Assembly: GCA_900764115.1 (NCBI GenBank)
Contig: CAAFMR010000279.1
Coordinates: 1-8,723, forward strand
Direction: 5' to 3'
DNA from: Clostridia bacterium
Lineage (GTDB): Bacteria; Bacillota; Clostridia; Oscillospirales; Acutalibacteraceae
Length of the DNA: 8,723 nucleotides
Shown here: positions 1 to 6,055 of the stretch, one piece after another
How positions within the stretch are numbered: the stretch's first letter is position 1
How the letters are laid out: each line of letters begins with the position of its first letter
Notes under the pieces: generated by a model
Databases searched by the model: none
What the model was told of the DNA's origin: nothing
Seen by the model: the letters and a program-made list of their open reading frames with translations, nothing else
Made by a program: the position numbers and the translations under genes

Positions 1-901
1 AGATGGAGGGGAACACCACAAATTCGCTCCCTTTCACAATGGACAGGCAACGGTCGTGCTGCGTATATCACAGAAAATGCACCTGCTCGTGCCGGGCAGC
101 CCAGGCGGCAAATTCCTCCTCCAAAGGACCGCCGCCCATCACCACCAGCGGAATATCCGGCAGCGTATCCCAGATGCGCATAAGAATCCGTATGCCCTTT
201 TCTTCGCCGATGCGTCCGTAAAACACCACATAGCGCCGGGGCAAGTCCTCCGCCGGCGCCGCTGTAAGGTTCGCCTCGGCGTCCGGAACGAAATTATACT
301 TCTTTGTGATCTTCCGGGGGTCAAAGCCGATATCCGTCAGCAATCGGATCTGATTTTCGTTCAGGCAGATATAGCGGTCAATCTGCTTATAAAAGCTCTT
401 GCGGAGCCGATGATACTTAAAAATGCCCGCCACGATCAGGCTCTGCAGCCGGGAGCCCTTGAAGCAGCCGTATTTTGCCATACGCCAATACTTGCCGTCG
501 CCGCACCGATTGCACAGCTCGGTTCCGCGCAGAGAGGTGGCGCAGGGGCACACAAACCGGGTGTCGTGGAGCGTTGCCACCACCGGCACCCCGCACCGCT
601 TTGCCGCATACAGGATGGACGGGGAAAGCAGCGGAAAAAACGTATGAATATGCACAATATCCGGTTGTTGCTCCCGGATGATTTTTTGCACGGCTCTGTA
701 ATTTTTAAAGCTCCACAGCATCCCCAGGGTCGCCGTCAGCTTTCCCCACGGTCCGGCGTCGTCAAAAGTATCGTTGGAAACCGTATACCGAATCACCTGG
801 TTGCCGTGGCTTTCCAGCAAGGCTGTTTCGCTTTTGAACACCTGGTCGTCTCCGCTTGCCGAGCCTTTTCTGTGGAGGTTGTGAATCGCCAGTATTTTCA
901 T
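1..901 (-). pseudogene. GT4-type glycosyltransferase, interrupted by in-frame TGA, cut by window edge
   Basis: Probable cytoplasmic glycosyltransferase adding a sugar from a nucleotide donor to a lipid-linked glycan; donor and acceptor cannot be told. From the ATG at 901 it reads MKILAIHN, then a nucleotide-fold N-terminal half with DIVHIHTFFP (residues 81-90), TLHDTRFVCPC (110-120) and a Cys-bearing insert (C130, C133, C146). The C-terminal donor domain begins with VVFYGRIGEEKG (225-236) and VVMGGGP (253-259). At codon 278 (bases 68-70) there is a TGA, after QVHFL. The same frame then continues for 22 residues to the edge with typical family sequence (GSEFVVFPSI). Family members usually have FLG at this point, so TGA probably replaces a Gly codon such as GGA. 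The N-terminal motif, usually GGED, is SGDD here. The start is set by GGGAG eight bases upstream and by an ATGA overlap with the previous gene's stop. If real, the stop gives a 277-residue product lacking much of the donor site. Family is fairly sure; loss of function is inferred. Confidence 0.8.
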
Positions 902-2145
902 ATACCTGTCTCCCGGTCTGTAAACACCGCCTCGTATTGGGCGCAGATCTTGTCCCATGTATATTCTTCCGCCACGCGCTGCTTGGCGCGCTGTCCCAGC
1001 TGCGCGATGGCATCGGCGCTCATGGCGTCGGCGCGGTCGATCAGCTGTGCCAAATCGCCCTCGTCCCGGCTCCAATACAGGGCGCAATCCTCCGCCACCT
1101 CCCGGTTAAAGGGAACATCCACCAGCAAATTCAGATCGGTGCTGCCCAATGCTTCGATGAGGGAGGGATTGGTGCCGCCCACCGTATGCCCGTGGAAATA
1201 GCCATAGGCATTCTCGCGGATTTTTTTCAGCAGCTCCTGGTCGTATACGGTGCCAACGAATTTGATGCGCGGGTCGCGCTTGAAATGCAGCTTTTCCTCC
1301 AGCTCGCAGAGAAATTTGTCGTTCACGTTGGTGATAATGGCAAAATCCCGCCGGCTGTGACTTTTCATAAACTCCCGGATCATCACCTCAAAGGAGTTTT
1401 CCGGCACAAAGCGCCCCACCACGAGATAGTAGCCCTTTTTGGTCAGCCCCTTTTCCCGATACCAGCCCGTCAGCTTTTCATCGTCGTCTGCCAGCTTGCT
1501 GAGGGTCAGATCGGCGCCATAGGCAATGAAGGTGGTTCGGGGATTCTGTCTGTGCAGACCCTTGCCATCATAGCAAGTATGGATATACCGTTCAATGTTC
1601 ACCGAATCGCAGATCACCAGATCGCTGTATTTGACCATCATCCGTTCCGACAGCTTCCAATACTTACGGATTGGCGCCGACCATTTGGCGCGCATCCATT
1701 CGTGCCCGTCCGGATTGAGATATACCGTGCCGCCCAGCTTATGAATCTTCCGATAATAGTGACCGGCAAAAGGTCCGATGCGGCAAGCCATAATATACAC
1801 GATGGGGTGGGGAATATGATGCTCCCGGATATGCCTGCAGCACGCCTTCAGCGCAGCCACATCGTAATAAATGGCTTGCGCCGGTCCGATCTGCGGCACA
1901 TCAATTTTGAAGCCGTGAGCGCGGTGCAGCTCAAATTCGTGGTCGCTGATGGTGGTTGCCCCGGCAAATTTGGTTTCGTCCATACAGCCGTCGCCGTTGG
2001 CTTTGCAGGCGACATGATATTGGAGCGTATCTTTATTCTGATGATATTCGGTGAGCTTATACACAAAGGTTTCATAGCCGCCATAGGCGCCCATCGACTT
2101 TGCCCCCACCAGATATACGTGCTGCGGTTCTTGCTTTGACTGCAT
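898..2145 (-). CDS. DUF1972 / Cps2T-like rhamnosyltransferase (GT4-type fold)
   Basis: Likely cytoplasmic glycosyltransferase that moves L-rhamnose from dTDP-L-rhamnose to a lipid-linked sugar; the characterised relative is pneumococcal Cps2T, a beta-1,4-rhamnosyltransferase. With the ATG at 2145 the protein is 415 residues. Visible are VYLVGAK near the N-terminus (10-16), YGGYETFV (21-28, a DUF1972 hallmark), NPDGHEWMRAKWS (144-156), FIAYGADL (206-213), VVGRFVPEN (242-250) and HGHTVGGTNPSLIEAL (318-333) with the GT4-type acidic residue E331. Start choice: AGAGGA lies 11 bases before ATG 2145. ATG 2157 has AGAGG touching it, and a TTG at 2193 lacks a well-placed site, so either of these would add only 4 or 16 residues. 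It follows the four dTDP-rhamnose genes after a 158-base gap and overlaps the next glycosyltransferase by four bases (ATGA), implying translational coupling. Base composition is visibly lower in GC than in rfbABDC. Family assignment is strong; the rhamnose donor is inferred from family and context. Confidence 0.85.
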   Translation of the reverse strand: MQSKQEPQHVYLVGAKSMGAYGGYETFVYKLTEYHQNKDTLQYHVACKANGDGCMDETKFAGATTISDHEFELHRAHGFKIDVPQIGPAQAIYYDVAALKACCRHIREHHIPHPIVYIMACRIGPFAGHYYRKIHKLGGTVYLNPDGHEWMRAKWSAPIRKYWKLSERMMVKYSDLVICDSVNIERYIHTCYDGKGLHRQNPRTTFIAYGADLTLSKLADDDEKLTGWYREKGLTKKGYYLVVGRFVPENSFEVMIREFMKSHSRRDFAIITNVNDKFLCELEEKLHFKRDPRIKFVGTVYDQELLKKIRENAYGYFHGHTVGGTNPSLIEALGSTDLNLLVDVPFNREVAEDCALYWSRDEGDLAQLIDRADAMSADAIAQLGQRAKQRVAEEYTWDKICAQYEAVFTDRETGI

Positions 2146-2303
2146 ATTTCCGTTCATCCTCTGCAACCAGATTTTCCTGTCTAAAAACGACAAGCCCGCA
2201 GCAGATCGTTCACGGCGATCCGCCGTAGGCTCGCATGGCTTTTCAGGCGTTTTCCTTACGGATGCGCCGCTGTTGCTGCGTTCTCATTTTCCGTCGTCCT
2301 TTC
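2146..2303 (-). other. Structured gap between rfbC and the rhamnosyltransferase
   Basis: This 158-base gap is much the longest inside an otherwise tightly packed operon. On the minus strand it can form ACGGCG-GAT-CGCCGT (2212-2226), a perfect 6-bp stem with a 3-base loop. An alternative stem is GATCG/CGATC. An outer stem pairs CGAGCC (2233-2228) with GGCTTG (2196-2191, one G-U pair), followed three bases later by five T (2187-2183). That resembles a weak intrinsic terminator or attenuator, but the stem is interrupted and the T tract short. I see no convincing promoter here. Confidence 0.3.
2243..2287 (-). other. Possible 14-codon ORF after rfbC
   Basis: An ATG at 2287 is preceded by AAAGGA with a 9-base spacer, as good a ribosome site as those of the neighbouring genes, and opens a 14-codon frame ending in TGA. 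The peptide would be MRTQQQRRIRKENA, strongly basic and without a recognisable family. It begins 16 bases after the rfbC stop and lies just upstream of the foldable segment at 2191-2233, so it could be a leader peptide, a relic of a lost gene, or chance. Nothing beyond the ribosome site supports it. Confidence 0.2.
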
Positions 2304-2906
2304 TCAGAACCGGAATGTATCCCGCAGCCCCAGCCACTTCTGATCCTTGTCGCTGAGGGTCAGCGGGGTGCCGTCCGCCAGCGTATAGCCGCTGCCGTCG
2401 GCACAGCCGGGATAGCTGCCGGTGAGCTGCGGCCAGTCGATGCCGATGGCGGGGTCGTTCCACGCCAGACCGCCCTCATCGCCGGGGTGGTAGAAATCCG
2501 TCACCTTGTAGCAGAACTCCGCCGTATCGCTCAGCACCAAAAAGCCGTGGGCAAATCCCTCGGCAATATAAAACTGCTTTTTGTTCTCCCCGGTCAGCTC
2601 CACGCCGTACCACTGTCCGTAGGTGGCGCTGCCGGCGCGCAGATCCACCGCCACATCAAAGACGCTGCCCTTGATGACCCGCACCAGCTTGCCCTGGGGA
2701 TACTGCTTCTGGAAATGCAGACCCCGCAGCACGCCCTTTTTGGACATGCTCTGGTTATCCTGCACGAACACCATATTCAGTCCGGCGTCCTGCATATCCC
2801 GCTGGTTATAGGTTTCCATAAAATAGCCCCGTTCATCCCCATGGACGGTCGGCTCGATGACATACAATCCCTCGATGGGGGCTTTCGTGACCTGAATCTG
2901 TCCCAT
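2304..2906 (-). CDS. rfbC: dTDP-4-dehydrorhamnose 3,5-epimerase
   Basis: Third step of cytoplasmic dTDP-L-rhamnose synthesis: epimerises dTDP-4-dehydro-6-deoxy-D-glucose at C3 and C5 to dTDP-4-dehydro-L-rhamnose. The 200-residue protein has the RmlC cupin signature: FVQDNQS (47-53), LRGLHFQ (60-66) with the catalytic His64, VIKGSVFDVAVDLR (77-90), EGFAHGFLVLSD (116-127), and FCYKVTDFY (131-139) with the active-site Tyr region. The tail differs from the textbook ~180-residue enzyme: an extra Gly/Tyr-rich stretch of about 15-20 residues (roughly 161-182) sits between GIDWP and LSDKD. Start: ATG 2906 has GGAG about ten bases upstream, whereas a TTG at 2915, which would overlap the rfbD stop, has its purine tract almost touching it. 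Only five bases separate this start from the rfbD stop, so translation is probably coupled. Identification is firm. Confidence 0.95.
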   Translation of the reverse strand: MGQIQVTKAPIEGLYVIEPTVHGDERGYFMETYNQRDMQDAGLNMVFVQDNQSMSKKGVLRGLHFQKQYPQGKLVRVIKGSVFDVAVDLRAGSATYGQWYGVELTGENKKQFYIAEGFAHGFLVLSDTAEFCYKVTDFYHPGDEGGLAWNDPAIGIDWPQLTGSYPGCADGSGYTLADGTPLTLSDKDQKWLGLRDTFRF

Positions 2907-2911
2907 AGCGT

Positions 2912-3835
2912 TCAATCTCCGTTTCCGATTTCCTGTAAATACCGTGCCAGCGCGTCCCGCCAGTCCGGCAGGGGCGTAAAGCCCTTTTGCATCAGCTTGC
3001 TTTTATCCAGCCGGCTGTTGAAGGGGCGGGCGGCTTTCGACAGCCCGTATTCCGCCGTGGTCACCGGAATCACCGTCACGCCGTTCATCCCCGCCTGCCG
3101 GAAGATCTCCCGGGCAAATTCCGCCCAGGAAATATACCCGCCCTCGTTGGTGGCGTGGTAGGTGCCGTACCGGTCCGTTTCAATCATATCCACCAGCAGC
3201 CGCGCCAGGTCAAAGGTGTAGGTGGGGGTGCCGATCTGGTCGTCCACCACCCGCAGGGTGTCGTGGGTCTCCCCCAGCCGCAGCATGGTTTTGATGAAGT
3301 TTTTGCCGTTTTTACCGAACACCCAGGCGATGCGGACGATAAAATGCTTGTCCGTCAGCCCCTCCACCGCCAATTCGCCGTCCAGCTTGGTGCGTCCGTA
3401 TACATTCAGCGGCGCATACGCCCGGCAGTCCGGCTCCCAGGGGGTCTCCCCCTGTCCGTCAAACACATAGTCGGTGCTGATATACATGAGCTTGCAGCCC
3501 AGCCGACCGCATACGGCGGCGATATTCCGGGTGCCGGTGGCGTTGACCGCTGTTACCTTATCCCGGTTTTCCGGCTCCTCGGCGGCGTCCACCGCCGTCC
3601 AGGCGGCGCAGTGAATCACCGCGTCCGGCTGCACCCGCTCCAGCACCTGCGCCACGGCGGTGCCGTCGGTGATGTCCAGCGGCTCATAGGGCATCTGCGT
3701 GACCGGGCTGCCGTCCGCGATCCCGCTGTAAGCGGGCGCCAGATCCGAGCCGATGCCCGTATGCCCCCGGCGGTGCAGCTCGTTCATCACGTCGTGCCCC
3801 AGCTGACCGGCTACGCCGGTTACCAATACTCTCAT
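2912..3835 (-). CDS. rfbD: dTDP-4-dehydrorhamnose reductase
   Basis: Last step of the pathway: NAD(P)H-dependent reduction of dTDP-4-dehydro-L-rhamnose to dTDP-L-rhamnose in the cytoplasm. The 307-residue protein is a short-chain dehydrogenase/reductase of the RmlD type. It shows the nucleotide-binding start MRVLVTGVAGQLG (GxxGxxG at 7-13), DITD (54-57), VIHCAAWTAVDAAE (73-86), the catalytic Thr in YISTDYVFDG (118-127), and YGRTK with Tyr146 and Lys150 as the catalytic pair. WVFGKNGKNF (171-180) and DQIGTPTY later in the chain are also typical. Length matches the usual ~285-310. The ATG at 3835 follows GGAGG by 12 bases and lies 24 bases after the rfbB stop. It sits between rfbB and rfbC in an A-B-D-C order, different from the streptococcal A-C-B-D order. 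No oddities in key residues. Identification is firm. Confidence 0.96.
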   Translation of the reverse strand: MRVLVTGVAGQLGHDVMNELHRRGHTGIGSDLAPAYSGIADGSPVTQMPYEPLDITDGTAVAQVLERVQPDAVIHCAAWTAVDAAEEPENRDKVTAVNATGTRNIAAVCGRLGCKLMYISTDYVFDGQGETPWEPDCRAYAPLNVYGRTKLDGELAVEGLTDKHFIVRIAWVFGKNGKNFIKTMLRLGETHDTLRVVDDQIGTPTYTFDLARLLVDMIETDRYGTYHATNEGGYISWAEFAREIFRQAGMNGVTVIPVTTAEYGLSKAARPFNSRLDKSKLMQKGFTPLPDWRDALARYLQEIGNGD

Positions 3836-3859
3836 ATATTGTCCGTTCCTCCCGCCGCC

Positions 3860-4885
3860 TCAGCGGTTGCCGTACATTTTCTCATAGTAGTTCTGATATT
3901 CCCCGGAGATGATGGTCTCCCACCACTCCCGGTTGTCCAGATACCAGCGGATGGTCTTCTTAATGCCCTCTGCAAAGGGGGTCTCCGGCAGCCAGCCCAG
4001 CTCGTTATGGATCTTCGTGGGGTCAATGGCGTACCGCATATCGTGCCCCTTGCGATCCGCTACGTGGGTGATGAGGCTTTCCGGCTTGCCCAGCTCCTTG
4101 CAGATGAGCTTGACAATGTCGATGTTCTTCATCTCGTTGTGACCGCCCACGTTGTATACCTCGCCCACGCGTCCCTTGTGGATGATGAGGTCGATGGCTT
4201 TGCAGTGATCCTCCACATACAGCCAGTCCCGCACGTTCAGACCCTCGCCGTATACCGGCAGGGGCTTGTCGTTCAGCGCGTTGGCGATCATCAGGGGAAT
4301 CAGCTTCTCCGGGAAATGATAGGGGCCGTAGTTGTTGGAGCAGCGGCTGATGGTCACCGGCAGCCCATAGGTGCGGTGATAGGCCAGCACCAGCAGATCG
4401 GCACCCGCCTTGGAGCTGCTGTAGGGGGAGCTGGTGTGGATGGGGGTCTCTTCGGTGAAGAACAGATCCGGCCGATCCAGCGGCAGGTCGCCGTATACCT
4501 CGTCGGTGGACACCTGATGATACCGCTCGATGCCGTATTTCCGGCAGGCGTCCATGAGGGTGGCGGTGCCGATGATGTTGGTCTGCAGGAAGATGCCCGG
4601 GTCCTCAATGGAGCGGTCCACGTGGCTCTCGGCGGCGAAGTTCACCACCACATCCGGATGCTCCTCCTCAAACAGGCGGTTCACCGCCTCCCGGTCGCAG
4701 ATGTCCGCCTTGACAAAGCGGAACTGCGGGTTATCCATCACCGGCGCCAGCGTGGACAGGTTGCCCGCATAGGTGAGCTTGTCCAGACAGATGATGCGGT
4801 AGTCCGGATATTTTTTCAGCATATGGAACACGAAGGTGCTGCCGATAAATCCGGCGCCGCCGGTCACAATGATTGTCTTTTTCAT
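3860..4885 (-). CDS. rfbB: dTDP-glucose 4,6-dehydratase
   Basis: Second step of the pathway: NAD-dependent conversion of dTDP-D-glucose to dTDP-4-dehydro-6-deoxy-D-glucose, cytoplasmic. The 341-residue extended SDR protein begins MKKTIIVTGGAGFIGS (Rossmann GGxGFIG at 9-15), then LDKLTYAGNL (34-43), FAAESHVDRSI (83-93), the RmlB signature STDEVYG (126-132) with Thr127, Asp128 and Glu129, and YSSSK with Tyr155 and Lys159. RCSNNYGPYHFPEKLIPL (181-198) and YGEGLNVRDWLYVEDH (212-227) are typical RmlB substrate-binding regions. The STDE triad separates it from UDP-glucose 4-epimerase. Start: ATG 4885 has AAAGGA with a 6-base spacer. A TTG at 4909 would overlap the rfbA stop and add eight atypical residues, so it is not chosen. 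The gap to rfbA is 20 bases. All catalytic residues are present. Identification is firm. Confidence 0.97.
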   Translation of the reverse strand: MKKTIIVTGGAGFIGSTFVFHMLKKYPDYRIICLDKLTYAGNLSTLAPVMDNPQFRFVKADICDREAVNRLFEEEHPDVVVNFAAESHVDRSIEDPGIFLQTNIIGTATLMDACRKYGIERYHQVSTDEVYGDLPLDRPDLFFTEETPIHTSSPYSSSKAGADLLVLAYHRTYGLPVTISRCSNNYGPYHFPEKLIPLMIANALNDKPLPVYGEGLNVRDWLYVEDHCKAIDLIIHKGRVGEVYNVGGHNEMKNIDIVKLICKELGKPESLITHVADRKGHDMRYAIDPTKIHNELGWLPETPFAEGIKKTIRWYLDNREWWETIISGEYQNYYEKMYGNR

Positions 4886-4905
4886 ACGGTATCCTTTCGT
4901 TCCTT

Positions 4906-5802
4906 TCAATGAAGAATGTCCAAATATTTGCCGTCCAGCACATCCTTGAGATACTGTCCGTACTGATTCTTTTTCAGCTCCTCATACACCCGCAGCACAT
5001 CCTCCCGGCTGATCCAGCCGTTGCGGTAGGCGATCTCCTCCAGGCAGGCGATTTTGCGGTGCTGGTGAGTTTCCACGGTCTTGACAAAATTGGTGGCGTC
5101 CACCAGGCTTTCGTGGGTGCCGGTGTCCAGCCAGGTAAAGCCCTGCCCCAGCAGCTCCACATTCAGCGCGCCCTTTTCCAGATAGATACGGTTCAGGTCG
5201 GTGATCTCCAGCTCGCCCCGGGCGGAGGGCTTCAGCTCCCGGGCATAGTTTACCACCCGATTGTCGTAGAAATACAGCCCCGTGACGCAATAATTGCTCT
5301 TGGGCTTCGCAGGCTTTTCCTCGATGGAAACCGCCCGTCCGGCGGCGTCAAACTCCACGATGCCGAACCGCTCTGGGTCGTCCACATAATAGCCGAATAC
5401 GGTGGCGCCCCGTCCCTGCTCGGCGTTTTCCACCGCCGCCTTCAGCCGCTTGCGCAGCCCGTGACCGGAGAAAATATTATCCCCCAGAATCATCGCCACG
5501 GTGTCGTCGCCGATGAAATCGGCGCCGATAACAAACGCCTGCGCCAGACCGTCCGGGGAGGGCTGCACCGCATAGGACAGCTCCACGCCGAAATGATGGC
5601 CGTCGCCCAGCAGCTCCTGAAACCGGGGCGTATCCTGAGGGGTGGAAATAATCAAAATATCCCGGATGCCGGCGCTCATCAGCACCGACATAGGATAATA
5701 GATCATCGGTTTATCGTAGATAGGCAGCAACTGCTTGGAAGTGACCTTTGTGAGAGGATACAGCCGGGTGCCGGAGCCTCCCGCCAGAATAATTCCTTTC
5801 AT
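4906..5802 (-). CDS. rfbA: Glucose-1-phosphate thymidylyltransferase
   Basis: First and usually feedback-controlled step: joins dTTP and alpha-D-glucose-1-phosphate to give dTDP-glucose and pyrophosphate, in the cytoplasm. The 298-residue protein has the nucleotidyltransferase loop [13 protein letters not shown] (6-18), [16 protein letters not shown] (22-37), [11 protein letters not shown] (80-90), the metal-site LGDN (106-109), EEKP (161-164) with the sugar-phosphate-binding Lys163, TGLYFYD (174-180) and [11 protein letters not shown] (223-233) with the second metal Asp. Length equals the usual ~290-300. It is the first gene of the operon: the ATG at 5802 follows AAGGAGG with a 10-base spacer, and the sigma-A-like promoter at 5858-5886 is about 50 bases upstream of the start. 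No unusual features. Identification is firm. Confidence 0.97.
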   Translation of the reverse strand: MKGIILAGGSGTRLYPLTKVTSKQLLPIYDKPMIYYPMSVLMSAGIRDILIISTPQDTPRFQELLGDGHHFGVELSYAVQPSPDGLAQAFVIGADFIGDDTVAMILGDNIFSGHGLRKRLKAAVENAEQGRGATVFGYYVDDPERFGIVEFDAAGRAVSIEEKPAKPKSNYCVTGLYFYDNRVVNYARELKPSARGELEITDLNRIYLEKGALNVELLGQGFTWLDTGTHESLVDATNFVKTVETHQHRKIACLEEIAYRNGWISREDVLRVYEELKKNQYGQYLKDVLDGKYLDILH

Positions 5803-5832
5803 GTGAACCTTTCCTCCTTAATCTGTGCGTCC

Positions 5833-5867
5833 GGTGTATGCAGACACATCTAAGCGCATTATACACC
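5833..5867. promoter_or_regulatory. Candidate operator: inverted repeat over the rfbA -10 and transcript start
   Basis: GGTGTAT at 5833-5839 and ATACACC at 5861-5867 are a perfect 7-bp inverted repeat separated by 21 bases. One arm overlaps the TATAAT of the leftward promoter and the other falls roughly 12-18 bases into the transcript. Because the first arm lies upstream of the expected transcript start, the pair cannot fold as one RNA hairpin, so a DNA-binding protein site is the more natural reading. A partial third copy, ATACAC, is at 5921-5926. Chance is possible; no regulator is identified. Confidence 0.3.
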
Positions 5868-5886
5868 ATATGGAACGGATTGGCAA
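5858..5886 (-). promoter_or_regulatory. Sigma-A-type promoter of the rfbABDC operon
   Basis: On the minus strand, TTGCCA (5886-5881, five of six matches to the -35 consensus) is followed by a 17-base spacer and a perfect TATAAT (5863-5858). Transcription should begin near 5851, giving a leader of roughly 48 bases before the rfbA start and its AAGGAGG site. This is the best promoter in the window. Confidence 0.8.
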
Positions 5887-5903
5887 GTATAACTTTCTGC
5901 GGT

Positions 5904-5919
5904 GTCGGCGGGGACCGAC
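5904..5919. repeat. Short inverted repeat between the divergent promoters
   Basis: GTCGG (5904-5908) and CCGAC (5915-5919) form a 5-bp dyad with a 6-base centre, lying about 18 bases upstream of the leftward -35 and about 58 upstream of the rightward -35. It has no T tract on either strand, so it is not a terminator. It could be a regulator site but is short enough to be chance in this GC-rich stretch. Confidence 0.2.
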
Positions 5920-5977
5920 GATACACGGCTGCCGGCGGGGGCTGGTGCGGAAAATCGGAATATTGTCCCGGGAGGGC

Positions 5978-6006
5978 TTGCGTGTTTGGGCGCGGTATGC
6001 TATACT
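5978..6006 (+). promoter_or_regulatory. Extended -10 promoter of the lipoprotein/two-component operon
   Basis: TATACT (6001-6006, five of six matches) is preceded by TGC, the extended -10 motif, with a weak TTGCGT (-35) at 5978-5983 and a 17-base spacer. The predicted start is near 6013, about 43 bases before the lipoprotein ATG. The -10 lies in an imperfect dyad, GGTA-N3-TA/TA-N3-TACC (5994-6011), which could be an operator. The poor -35 fits a weaker or activator-dependent promoter. Confidence 0.55.
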
Positions 6007-6055
6007 GTACCTTAAATACGTCAAATGCGACAACACAGAGGTAAGGGGGGGTCCG

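Noticed and set aside
68..70. TGA as recoded glycine or selenocysteine
   Set aside because: TGA is the normal stop of five other genes here, and the protein family has neither a selenocysteine nor a redox site at this position. A simple nonsense change or sequence error is more economical.
856..2139. 427-codon plus-strand frame (and a similar one at 56-1201) opposite the glycosyltransferases
   Set aside because: The minus-strand proteins carry clear GT motifs; these frames are antisense shadows without a ribosome site or homology.
4886..4909. TTG starts overlapping the upstream stops (rfbB at 4909, rfbC at 2915)
   Set aside because: In both cases an ATG a few codons later has a properly spaced ribosome site and matches the usual N-terminus of the family.
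2987..4912. 641-codon plus-strand open frame opposite rfbD and rfbB
   Set aside because: It lies antisense to two certain enzymes, crosses their gene boundary, has no recognisable motifs and a skewed Val/His/Gln-rich composition typical of the reverse frame of GC-rich genes.
5904..5919. Dyad considered as an intrinsic terminator
   Set aside because: It has no T tract on either strand and sits upstream of both promoters, where no transcript is expected to end.
5825..6055. Upstream 77-codon extension of the lipoprotein frame
   Set aside because: It would bury the signal peptide and read through both promoters; the ATG at 6056 has its own purine-rich ribosome site.
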